The translations under genes were made by a program, and so were the position numbers. Below the pieces are notes generated by a model. That model was not told the DNA's origin and ran no database searches. It saw only the letters and a list, made by a program, of their open reading frames with translations. Positions 1 to 4,862 of a stretch of 5,150 nt of DNA are shown here, one piece after another (within the stretch, counting starts at the first letter, position 1; every line of letters starts with the position of its first letter). Source of the DNA: an uncultured Clostridia bacterium (GTDB lineage Bacteria > Bacillota > Clostridia > Oscillospirales > Oscillospiraceae); contig CAMWTG010000206.1 of assembly GCA_947177115.1 (NCBI GenBank), positions 1 through 5,150 of the forward strand, read 5' to 3'.

Positions 1-77
1 CCCCTACACAGATCCTGCCATTCCGGTGGCTGTCTGCCTCAAAAATTGATTTCCGCGACATCATGAGGGCAGCAGAA

Positions 78-248
78 ATGAAAGTGTACCCGGCCTTTGC
101 CCTGATAAAGCAGACGGATACGCGGGGCATCCGCCATATGCAGATGCCCCGCTGGCTGTTCTCCGACCCCCACTGTGCTGATATGAGCCTGGATGTCAAG
201 GCAGCTGACGCCTTTCTGCTCAACCGTTTCCAGCGGGACTCGGCATAA
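78..248 (+). pseudogene. Truncated 5' end of a putative RepA-type replication initiator
   Basis: This short open segment encodes 56 residues from ATG 78, which has a GAGGG ribosome-binding site 8 bases upstream; an in-frame ATG at 63 has none. The motif MQMPRWLFSDP, followed by MSLDVKAADAFLLNRF, resembles from memory the start of the RepA_N replication initiators of Gram-positive plasmids and integrative elements, where a 'P-k-x-L-F...LS-x-x-A-K-x-x-Y-x-x-L-L-x-R' pattern opens the DNA-binding domain. Such proteins usually run to several hundred residues; here the frame stops after RDSA at 248, just where the pattern ends and unrelated sequence starts. The reading frame is also open leftward to the window edge, so the fragment could instead be the tail of a longer unknown protein. 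I read it as a dead remnant of a mobile element. The family assignment is tentative. Confidence 0.45.
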
Positions 249-251
249 TGT

Positions 252-437
252 TTAGAACTTACCGTTCTCGTTGGCCCAGGCGGCCTTGTCAGCGATGGTT
301 TCCATCACATCCCAATGCTCGGCAATCTTGCCGTCCTCCACCCGCCACAAATCGTAGTAGCTGGTAGGAGCGCCAGCGAAGGTCCCCTCGCTGACCGCCA
401 GGACGAAATTGCCCTGGGCCAGCACAATTTTGTAACT
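252..437 (-). pseudogene. C-terminal stub of an NTF2/SnoaL-like protein
   Basis: Read on the minus strand, about 60 codons end in a TAA at 252-254. The peptide includes GNFVLAVSEGTF, then SYYDLWRVEDGKIAEHWDVM, and ends NENGKF. This 'D-L-W/F-R-V-E-D-G-K-I-x-E-H-W-D' block is characteristic of the last strands of SnoaL-like / nuclear transport factor 2 family proteins (small cone-fold proteins of about 120-150 residues, often called SnoaL-like aldol-condensation enzymes). The N-terminal half is missing: an in-frame stop lies at 456-458, and recognisable similarity fades near 437, where another open segment begins on the plus strand. No start codon or ribosome-binding site is apparent. It is most likely a gene fragment left by a deletion or insertion and unlikely to make a functional protein. 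Confidence 0.6.
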
Positions 438-606
438 TAGGGTACACAGAGGTAACTATCGCTGCGCCGCAAGGGTTTCCGGGGGTCAAAAAGTTTGCGG
501 CTATGTTCTTGCGCCGGTTATGCATTATCTGAAAAGGAAGAACGGGGCGCAGCCTCCGGCACGCAAGCCCTGGGATAAATTGACGCTGTTCTATAGGCTT
601 ATGTGA
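436..606 (+). other. Unrecognised open segment, possible gene remnant
   Basis: From the stop codon at 433-435 to the TGA at 604-606 the plus strand stays open for 56 codons. It ends with a plausible protein-like tail (residues reading KPWDKLTLFYRLM). There is no convincing start codon with a ribosome-binding site, and I do not recognise the family. Its left edge coincides with the point where similarity to the minus-strand NTF2-like stub is lost, which suggests a recombination junction near 437. Its stop codon overlaps the first Crp/Fnr-type operator. It may be the C-terminal remnant of another element gene, or chance. Confidence 0.25.
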
Positions 607-615
607 CTTTATCAC
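603..615. promoter_or_regulatory. Crp/Fnr-type operator, copy 1
   Basis: GTGACTTTATCAC is an inverted repeat of 5-bp arms around a 3-bp centre, with one mismatched pair. It differs from a second copy at 1447-1459 at one base, and both are followed by GG. Its centre (609) lies 29 bp upstream of the -10 hexamer at 638, placing it near -41 relative to the predicted start of transcription. That is the class II activator position. The GTGA/TCAC half-sites are of CRP type, and a Crp/Fnr gene lies within the window. Confidence 0.7.
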
Positions 616-637
616 GGTACGCACCGATCCATCCTGA

Positions 638-643
638 TATGAT
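638..643 (+). promoter_or_regulatory. Activator-dependent -10 for the ferredoxin operon
   Basis: TATGAT matches five of six bases of the -10 consensus. The hexamer that would serve as -35 at 17-bp spacing (615-620, CGGTAC) is non-consensus, as expected for a promoter that needs an activator. Predicted transcription start is about 650, giving a leader of roughly 22 bases before the ferredoxin ATG. Confidence 0.6.
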
Positions 644-671
644 TCTCGTATCAAATGGGGGAGGTTACGGT

Positions 672-878
672 ATGACAGCAAGAAAAAAACGGAGGGCTGT
701 GGTGGATGAGAGAGCCTGTGTTGCCTGCGGCTGCTGTGCGAAGGCATGCCCGCTGTCCGCCATCCGGATTTGGCGCGGAATCCGGGCAGAGGTCAATGCG
801 GAACGGTGCGTGGGCTGCGGCAAATGCGCAAAGGAGTGTCCGGCCTCCGTTATTGAGATGCAGGAGGTGCAGGCATGA
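672..878 (+). CDS. 2[4Fe-4S] bacterial-type ferredoxin
   Basis: A 68-residue soluble electron carrier. Two classic CxxCxxCxxxCP clusters are visible: C16, C19, C22, C26 (followed by P27) and C46, C49, C52, C56 (followed by P57). These predict two [4Fe-4S] centres in a clostridial-type ferredoxin fold. The basic N-terminus (ARKKRR) is an addition that could help docking to its membrane partner. I chose ATG 672 because it has a GGGGGAGG ribosome-binding site (657-664) just upstream and gives a normal ferredoxin length; the frame stays open upstream to 603 but without support. The TGA overlaps the ATG of the downstream membrane protein by four bases (ATGA), so the two are translationally coupled and probably work together. 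Transcription is predicted from the operator-controlled promoter at 603-643. Family identity is clear; the physiological partner is inferred. Confidence 0.93.
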   Translation: MTARKKRRAVVDERACVACGCCAKACPLSAIRIWRGIRAEVNAERCVGCGKCAKECPASVIEMQEVQA

Positions 879-1450
879 AAAAGCGTTGGTATGATTATCT
901 TTGGATCGTTGAGCTGACCTATCTGGCGCTGGGATTCTTCAATATTCTGTTCGCCTGGCTGGGGCTGGCGTTCTTCTTTATTCCCCTGATCATTTCCGCT
1001 GTACGCGGTACGAAGGGCTACTGCAACCGCTACTGCGGCCGGGGACAGATCTTCGGCCTGTTGGGCGGACGCTTCGGACTGTCCCGAAAAAAAGACATCC
1101 CCGGATGGATGAAAAGCAAATGGTTCCGCTATGGCTTTTTGATCTTCTTTTTCGTCATGTTCTTCCAGATGCTGTGGAATACTTATCTGGTCTTTGCAGG
1201 CGTCCGGAATCTGCGGCAGGCGGTGACTCTGCTCTGGACTTTCAAGCTGCCCTGGCACTGGGCTTACCACGGGACACTTTTTCATCCCGGTGTGGCCCAG
1301 TTTGCGTTTGGGTTTTACAGTGTGATGCTGACCTCTACGGTCCTTGGACTGTTCACCATGGTTTTGTTCAAGCCCCGCAGCTGGTGCGTCTACTGCCCTA
1401 TGGGCACCATGACGCAGCTGATCTGCAAGGCCAAAAACGGCAAAGGGTGA
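875..1450 (+). CDS. NapH/Fer4_5-like membrane iron-sulfur protein
   Basis: A 191-residue integral membrane protein. Hydrophobic stretches lie at about residues 10-42 (long enough for one segment or a hairpin), 85-108 and 142-165. After the first stands CNRYCGRGQ (C50, C54) and after the last WCVYCPMGTMTQ (C171, C174), with a further C184. Paired cysteines following membrane helices, with a 'CP-x-G' signature, are typical of the NapH/NosR/YccM (Fer4_5) group, which carry electrons between soluble ferredoxin-like modules and the quinone pool or extracytoplasmic reductases. Unlike full NapH, this protein lacks its own C-terminal ferredoxin domain; that part appears to be supplied by the separate ferredoxin gene whose stop overlaps its start. 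Its own TGA overlaps the second Crp/Fnr-type operator. Substrate and direction of electron flow are unknown. Only five conserved-looking cysteines are present, so it is unclear whether it holds complete [4Fe-4S] clusters. Confidence 0.8.
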   Translation: MKKRWYDYLWIVELTYLALGFFNILFAWLGLAFFFIPLIISAVRGTKGYCNRYCGRGQIFGLLGGRFGLSRKKDIPGWMKSKWFRYGFLIFFFVMFFQMLWNTYLVFAGVRNLRQAVTLLWTFKLPWHWAYHGTLFHPGVAQFAFGFYSVMLTSTVLGLFTMVLFKPRSWCVYCPMGTMTQLICKAKNGKG

Positions 1451-1459
1451 TTTTATCAC
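1447..1459. promoter_or_regulatory. Crp/Fnr-type operator, copy 2
   Basis: GTGATTTTATCAC is a perfect 5-3-5 inverted repeat, overlapping the stop codon of the membrane protein gene. Its centre (1453) is 29 bp upstream of the -10 at 1482, the same spacing as in copy 1, so it should sit near -41 of the thioredoxin promoter. No third copy was seen in the regulator/DUF134 intergenic region. Confidence 0.75.
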
Positions 1460-1481
1460 GGAAGCGGTATGTGCGTTCCGG

Positions 1482-1487
1482 TATACT
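1482..1487 (+). promoter_or_regulatory. Activator-dependent -10 for the thioredoxin gene
   Basis: TATACT is a good -10. The hexamer at -35 spacing (1459-1464, CGGAAG) is non-consensus. Predicted start of transcription is about 1494, giving a leader of about 30 bases. Thioredoxin can therefore be transcribed independently of the two genes upstream. Confidence 0.6.
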
Positions 1488-1507
1488 GGAAGCATAAAGC
1501 AAAAGAA

Positions 1508-1515
1508 AGAGGAGG
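1508..1515 (+). promoter_or_regulatory. Strong ribosome-binding site fixing a GTG start
   Basis: AGAGGAGG lies 8 bases before GTG 1524. No ATG is available in frame nearby, and the resulting N-terminus (MSAINISKENFQ) matches the usual thioredoxin beginning. Confidence 0.8.
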
Positions 1516-1523
1516 ACATAACC

Positions 1524-1829
1524 GTGTCTGCCATCAATATCAGCAAGGAAAACTTTCAGCAAGAAGTCGTAAACTCCGATAAGCCCGTTCTGTTGGATTT
1601 CTGGGCCCCCTGGTGCGGCCCCTGCCGGATGGTTGGTCCCATCATGGAGGAAATCTCACAGGAGCGTCCCGATGTCAAGGTGGGCAAGATCAATGTGGAT
1701 GAGCAGCCGGAGCTGGCCCGCCAATTCCGCGTGATGAGTATCCCCACGCTGGTGGTGATGAAGGGCGGCAGAATTGCCAACCGGGCTATGGGTGCGATGC
1801 CGAAGAGCCAGATTCTCGCCATGCTGTAA
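1524..1829 (+). CDS. trxA: Thioredoxin
   Basis: A 101-residue thioredoxin, close to the family's normal length of about 105. It reduces protein disulfides in the cytoplasm using a CxxC dithiol. Visible landmarks are the active site WAPWCGPCRM with C31 and C34, the buried acid D25 in LLDFWAPW, the cis-proline P74 in SIPT, and the C-terminal glycine-rich turn around KGGR. Translation starts at GTG with a strong ribosome-binding site. There is no signal peptide, so the protein is cytoplasmic. It has its own operator-controlled promoter although it directly follows the ferredoxin/membrane protein pair, suggesting co-regulation rather than simple operon membership. It may be a dedicated partner for that redox module or for the sulfur-handling genes beyond; no thioredoxin reductase is present in the window. 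No clear terminator is visible in the 40-base convergent gap before the regulator gene. Confidence 0.95.
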   Translation: MSAINISKENFQQEVVNSDKPVLLDFWAPWCGPCRMVGPIMEEISQERPDVKVGKINVDEQPELARQFRVMSIPTLVVMKGGRIANRAMGAMPKSQILAML

Positions 1830-1869
1830 AGAGATGTGAAAATGAGCTTTTTGCGCGGCAGTCAGATGA

Positions 1870-2538
1870 TCAATAATTCGATTCGCTGCGTAATTTCTCC
1901 AGCTTCGCCCGGTCAGTGAGCGACACCGTACCCCGGGCCAGCCGGACCATCCCCTCGTTCTGGAGGTAGCGGAGCATCCTGGTAACGACCTCCCGGTGCG
2001 TACCCAAGTGGTTGGCAATGCTCTCATGGGTAATGGGCAGGCGGTCTGTGCCCTCGATGGAGGCTTCCTCCAGCAAAAACGCGGCCACCCGTTTGTCCAT
2101 GCTGTTCCACATGATCTGCTCCATCAGCCACATGACCTCTGAAAACCGGGAGGCCATGATCTCATTGGTGTAGTTCGCCACACTGGCGGACTGCTCCATG
2201 ATCTGCTTATAAATATCCGAGGGAATGATCCACAGCTGCGTATCTTTCTCTGCCGAGATGGTCACGTCAAACTGAATGGAACGCAGGATGCAGGAGGCAG
2301 AAAGCAGGCACATGTCCCGGTCGAACAGCCGGTAGAGGGTGACCTCCCGCCCCTCCCTGGAGAGGATGAAGGCCCGAAGCTGGCCGGATTTGACCAGCAG
2401 CAGGCCCGTACAGTCCGTGCCGCCGTTGTGGAGCACAGTCCCTTTTTCCGCGCTTCGGCTGACCAGACTGGCGGAAACCGCTTGCTGCTGCTGGGGCGTC
2501 ATGTTGTCCCATACGGGAAAGTATTCTGAAAACTCCAT
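1870..2538 (-). CDS. Crp/Fnr-family transcriptional regulator
   Basis: A 222-residue regulator of standard family length. Residues about 8-115 form the cyclic-nucleotide-binding-like beta-roll (GTVLHNGG, LLLVKSGQLRAF, then DRDMCLLSASC). Residues about 118-150 form the long dimerisation helix. Residues about 150-215 form the winged helix-turn-helix (LPITHESIANHLG, then THREVVTRML). The canonical CRP cAMP-binding cassette (RGE...RS/T) is absent, replaced by the LLSASC segment common in clostridial members, so cAMP is an unlikely ligand. The N-terminal cysteine cluster of FNR is missing too; C43, C77 and C83 are the only cysteines and could serve redox sensing. The recognition helix carries R182, E183 and R187, equivalent to CRP R180, E181 and R185, which read GTGA half-sites; such sites occur upstream of the ferredoxin and thioredoxin genes. 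ATG 2536-2538 has an AGGAG site 8 bases upstream. The ligand is unknown. Confidence 0.9.
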   Translation of the reverse strand: MEFSEYFPVWDNMTPQQQQAVSASLVSRSAEKGTVLHNGGTDCTGLLLVKSGQLRAFILSREGREVTLYRLFDRDMCLLSASCILRSIQFDVTISAEKDTQLWIIPSDIYKQIMEQSASVANYTNEIMASRFSEVMWLMEQIMWNSMDKRVAAFLLEEASIEGTDRLPITHESIANHLGTHREVVTRMLRYLQNEGMVRLARGTVSLTDRAKLEKLRSESNY

Positions 2539-2567
2539 TGCGCACTCTCCTACAAAAATCTATACTC

Positions 2568-2596
2568 AGTATAAAGCAATTAAGGGCATATGTCAA
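2568..2596 (-). promoter_or_regulatory. Leftward promoter of the Crp/Fnr gene
   Basis: On the minus strand: TTGACA (2591-2596), a 17-bp spacer, then TATACT (2568-2573). The -35 is perfect and the -10 is near-consensus. The predicted start is near 2561, giving a leader of about 23 bases that contains the AGGAG site. The -35 lies wholly inside the left arm of the 17-bp inverted repeat. Confidence 0.85.
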
Positions 2597-2621
2597 TTTT
2601 ATTCTTGACATATGCCCTTAA
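2580..2621. repeat. Perfect 17-bp inverted repeat spanning both divergent -35 boxes
   Basis: The left arm TTAAGGGCATATGTCAA (2580-2596) and right arm TTGACATATGCCCTTAA (2605-2621) are exact reverse complements around the 8-bp centre TTTTATTC. Each arm holds a complete TTGACA -35, so the two promoters are mirror images through their -35 boxes and most of their spacers. The repeat lies upstream of both predicted transcription starts, so it acts as DNA, not as an RNA hairpin. It is most likely an operator for a dimeric or paired regulator controlling both directions. The sequence is unlike the GTGA-type Crp/Fnr sites. Confidence 0.9.
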
Positions 2622-2633
2622 CCGTTCTATAAT
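2605..2633 (+). promoter_or_regulatory. Rightward consensus promoter of the DUF134-NifX gene
   Basis: TTGACA (2605-2610), a 17-bp spacer and TATAAT (2628-2633): a fully consensus vegetative promoter. The predicted start is about 2640, giving a leader of about 22 bases with a GGGAGGAG ribosome-binding site at 2649-2656. A promoter this strong would be expected to need repression, consistent with the overlapping inverted repeat. Confidence 0.88.
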
Positions 2634-2661
2634 CAATGTATATCAATTGGGAGGAGTTTCT

Positions 2662-3435
2662 ATGCCAAGACCTGTAAAATGCAGAAAAGTCTGTCATTTC
2701 CCCAGAGTTTTGGAGTTTGTGCCTGCCCATGCCGAGTCTCAGCCGCCCCCGATTCTTTTGACCGTGGACGAGTATGAAACGATCCGGCTGATTGACAAGG
2801 AGGGGTTTTCTCAGGAAGCGTGCGGAGAATGGATGCAGGTGGCCCGGACAACGGTGCAGAAAATTTACGACAGCGCCCGGAAAAAGCTGGCGGAAGCGCT
2901 GGTAGAGGGGGCTCCGCTCCACATCAAAGGCGGCGAGTTCCGGCTCTGCGATGGAAAAAGCGCCGGCTGCGGATGTATGGACTGCTTTAAGCGGCAGTAC
3001 CACCAACAATATGACAAGCAAAAAGGAGACGCAGGTATGAGAATCGCAGTAACCTATGAAAACGGTCAGATTTTTCAGCACTTTGGCCGTACAGAGCAAT
3101 TTAAGGTTTATGATGTGCAGGATGGTACGGTCGTGTCGTCCGAGATCATTGGTACCAACGGAAGCGGACACGGCGCTTTGGCCGGCGTACTCACTGCACT
3201 GAAAGCGGACGCTTTGATTTGCGGCGGGATTGGCGGCGGTGCTCAGGCGGCTCTGGCGGCGGCAGGGATCCGGCTGTACGGCGGCGTATCCGGCGAGGCT
3301 GACCATGCGGTGCAGGCTCTGCTCAGAGGAGAGCTGGACTTTAATCCTGACGTGCGCTGCGGCCACCACGGTCATCATGGAGCTGAACACACCTGCGGGG
3401 AGCATGGCTGCGGGACGCATACTTGCGGCAGCTGA
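2662..3435 (+). CDS. DUF134 DNA-binding domain fused to a NifX-like Fe-Mo-cofactor-binding domain
   Basis: A 257-residue two-domain protein. Residues 1 to about 110 are DUF134: the hallmark start MPRPVKCRKVC, a sigma-region-4-like helix-turn-helix (about 32-80, LTVDEYETIRLIDKEG through ARTTVQKIYDSARKKL), and a cysteine cluster C96, C103, C105, C108. Residues 126 to about 228 are a dinitrogenase iron-molybdenum cofactor (NifX/NifB-C) domain, opening MRIAVTYENGQIFQHFGRTE with the glycine-rich ICGGIGGGAQ around 186-195. The tail (231-257) is packed with histidine and cysteine (C233, C245, C250, C255 and seven His), probably binding metal. No nitrogenase gene is nearby, so it probably carries an Fe-S or other metal cluster and may use it for regulation. 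ATG 2662 is set by GGGAGGAG just upstream; an ATG at 2590 lies upstream of the promoter. The gene is divergent from the Crp/Fnr regulator and upstream of the PLP enzyme. Confidence 0.9.
   Translation: MPRPVKCRKVCHFPRVLEFVPAHAESQPPPILLTVDEYETIRLIDKEGFSQEACGEWMQVARTTVQKIYDSARKKLAEALVEGAPLHIKGGEFRLCDGKSAGCGCMDCFKRQYHQQYDKQKGDAGMRIAVTYENGQIFQHFGRTEQFKVYDVQDGTVVSSEIIGTNGSGHGALAGVLTALKADALICGGIGGGAQAALAAAGIRLYGGVSGEADHAVQALLRGELDFNPDVRCGHHGHHGAEHTCGEHGCGTHTCGS
3022..3039 (+). promoter_or_regulatory. Internal ribosome-binding site and start at the NifX domain boundary
   Basis: AAAGGAG (3022-3028) lies 8 bases before the in-frame ATG 3037, which is residue 126 and the exact beginning of the NifX-like domain. 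This is a textbook start site inside a larger gene. It would yield a separate 132-residue NifX-like protein with the His/Cys tail alongside the full fusion. Confidence 0.6.
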
Positions 3436-3663
3436 TGGATTCCTTACAAAAAGCAGGCTGGAAAATCCGCAGTCCTGACCTTCTCCCTGACGCCATCCAA
3501 AAGGCACTCGTTTGCTATAAGCATAGAGAAAGCACAAGGTTCGCCAGATCAAGATGGAGCAGTTCCGGTTCAGCTGCGGGAACAGTTTATGCTTGACCTT
3601 CAGCACAGCGCCGTACAGGCTAAAGCGATAATCGACCGTATCAATAATGAGAGGTGCTCCGCC
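3436..3663 (+). other. 228-base gap, open in the frame shared by both flanking genes
   Basis: No recognised gene lies here. After the TGA at 3433-3435 the same frame continues without a stop for 76 codons directly into the downstream PLP enzyme; an in-frame ATG at 3589 lacks a ribosome-binding site. In another frame, an ATG overlapping the TGA (3435-3437) opens a 53-codon frame ending at 3596, also without a Shine-Dalgarno site and of no recognisable family. No strong promoter or terminator was found, so the flanking genes may be cotranscribed. Possible readings are a decayed gene, a small unknown gene or plain spacer. Confidence 0.35.
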
Positions 3664-4836
3664 ATGCCCGTTGTTTATCTGGATAACGCCGCCACATCCT
3701 TTCCCAAGCCTCCTGCTGTTGCTGCGGCAATGCTGCGGTATATGCAGGAGGTGGGCGCTTCAATCAACCGGGGCGTCTATGCCTCCGCCCAGGATGCGGA
3801 ACTGACAACGCTGCTCCTGCGGGAGGGGTTGTGCCGTCTGCTGGGCCACAGCGATCCGGCCCATTGTGTGCTGACAGCCGGACACACTATAGGGTTGAAC
3901 ATGATCCTGCAGGGCTGGCTGAAGCCAGGGGATCACTGTCTGGTCAGCGCCATGGAACATAACGCCGTTATGCGGCCCCTTCATGCTCTGGCGGCGGCAG
4001 GGGTGCAGTTTGACCGTATTCCCTGCGACAGGACGGGACGGCTGGACCCGGCGGGCATCCGGCGGCTGATCCGGCCCAACACCCGCCTGGTGCTGCTGGC
4101 CCACGGCTCCAATGTCAGCGGCACAGTGCAGGACGCGGCGGCGGCAGGACGCATCTGCCAGGAATATGGCATACCGTTTGCATTGGACGCCGCCCAGACG
4201 GCAGGCCATTGGGAGATCGATTTTGATGGCTGGGGGTTGTCCGCCCTGTCTGTGCCGGGGCATAAAGGACTCATGGGGCCCAGCGGTATTGGCGCGCTTC
4301 TGCTGTCGCCGGAGTTTGCCAACAAACTGACCCCGATCATTACCGGCGGTACCGGCAGCGCATCGGATCTTGAAATACAGCCGTCTTACATGCCGGACCG
4401 TTTTGAATCCGGGACCCCGAACCTGCCGGGAATCTATGGACTTCAGGCGGCAGTGGAATTTGTCGAGGAAACTGGGATCGCTGCCCTGCGGGACCATGAA
4501 ACGCTGCTGACCGCACGCTTTCTGGAACGGCTGAGGGATATCCCCCGGATCCGCCTGGCGGGTCCTTGGGACCCGGTAAATCGAGTAGGGGTCGTATCGG
4601 TGGATTTCCAAACAATAGATAATGCCGAGGCGGCCAGCCGGCTGGAGCATGATTACGGTATTCTGACCCGCTGCGGCCTCCACTGCGCCCCGGCGGCCCA
4701 CAAGACGCTGGGGACTTTTCCCCAGGGGACGGTGCGCTTCAGCCTGGGGTGGTTTACCACTCCGGAGGAGGTGGATGCGGCGGCATCCGCTGTTGCAGAG
4801 ATGGTCTGTATAGCCGGCACACTTGAGAAGCGGTAA
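3664..4836 (+). CDS. Class V PLP-dependent cysteine desulfurase-like protein (EF2568-type)
   Basis: A 390-residue fold-type I PLP enzyme of the SufS/NifS branch, which takes sulfur (or in relatives selenium) from cysteine as an enzyme-bound persulfide. The hallmark opening YLDNAATSFPKP is at residues 5-16; EHN (98-100) lies in the cofactor pocket; DAAQTAGH (175-182) holds the PLP-contacting D175; SVPGHKG supplies the Schiff-base lysine K201; RFESGTPN is at 246-253; and the catalytic-loop cysteine is C341 in GLHCAP, with an extra C337. It ends with the family motif GTVRFSLGWFTT. Overall it matches, from memory, the 'cysteine desulfurase family protein' group named after Enterococcus EF2568, often found near selenium or molybdenum hydroxylase genes. 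ATG 3664 is chosen because it starts at the conserved N-terminus and has GAGAGG (3649-3654) 9 bases upstream. The DUF134-NifX gene lies upstream and a terminator downstream. The acceptor of the sulfur is unknown. Confidence 0.9.
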   Translation: MPVVYLDNAATSFPKPPAVAAAMLRYMQEVGASINRGVYASAQDAELTTLLLREGLCRLLGHSDPAHCVLTAGHTIGLNMILQGWLKPGDHCLVSAMEHNAVMRPLHALAAAGVQFDRIPCDRTGRLDPAGIRRLIRPNTRLVLLAHGSNVSGTVQDAAAAGRICQEYGIPFALDAAQTAGHWEIDFDGWGLSALSVPGHKGLMGPSGIGALLLSPEFANKLTPIITGGTGSASDLEIQPSYMPDRFESGTPNLPGIYGLQAAVEFVEETGIAALRDHETLLTARFLERLRDIPRIRLAGPWDPVNRVGVVSVDFQTIDNAEAASRLEHDYGILTRCGLHCAPAAHKTLGTFPQGTVRFSLGWFTTPEEVDAAASAVAEMVCIAGTLEKR

Positions 4837-4862
4837 TAAAGAAGGCGCAGGGAAAGGCGGAG

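Noticed and set aside
665..1546. Long minus-strand frame opposite the ferredoxin and membrane protein
   Set aside because: It is the antisense of two clearly identified genes with full motifs, has no supporting family similarity, and has low-complexity composition.
1830..1869. Possible bidirectional terminator between thioredoxin and the regulator
   Set aside because: The 40-base gap shows a short T run but no stable hairpin next to it on either strand.
2590..2661. Upstream in-frame ATG at 2590 as the start of the DUF134-NifX protein
   Set aside because: It lies inside the palindrome, upstream of the consensus -10 at 2628-2633 and of the predicted transcript start. ATG 2662 has a strong ribosome-binding site and matches the conserved MPRP start of DUF134.
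3445..3461. Stretch resembling the Gateway attB1 recombination site (ACAAAAAGCAGGCT)
   Set aside because: One A is missing and the preceding attB1 bases are absent; the surrounding sequence is ordinary genomic DNA, so this is coincidence.
3589..3663. Earlier ATG (3589) for the PLP enzyme
   Set aside because: No Shine-Dalgarno site, and it adds 25 residues before the conserved YLDNAATS opening, which normally stands at the extreme N-terminus.
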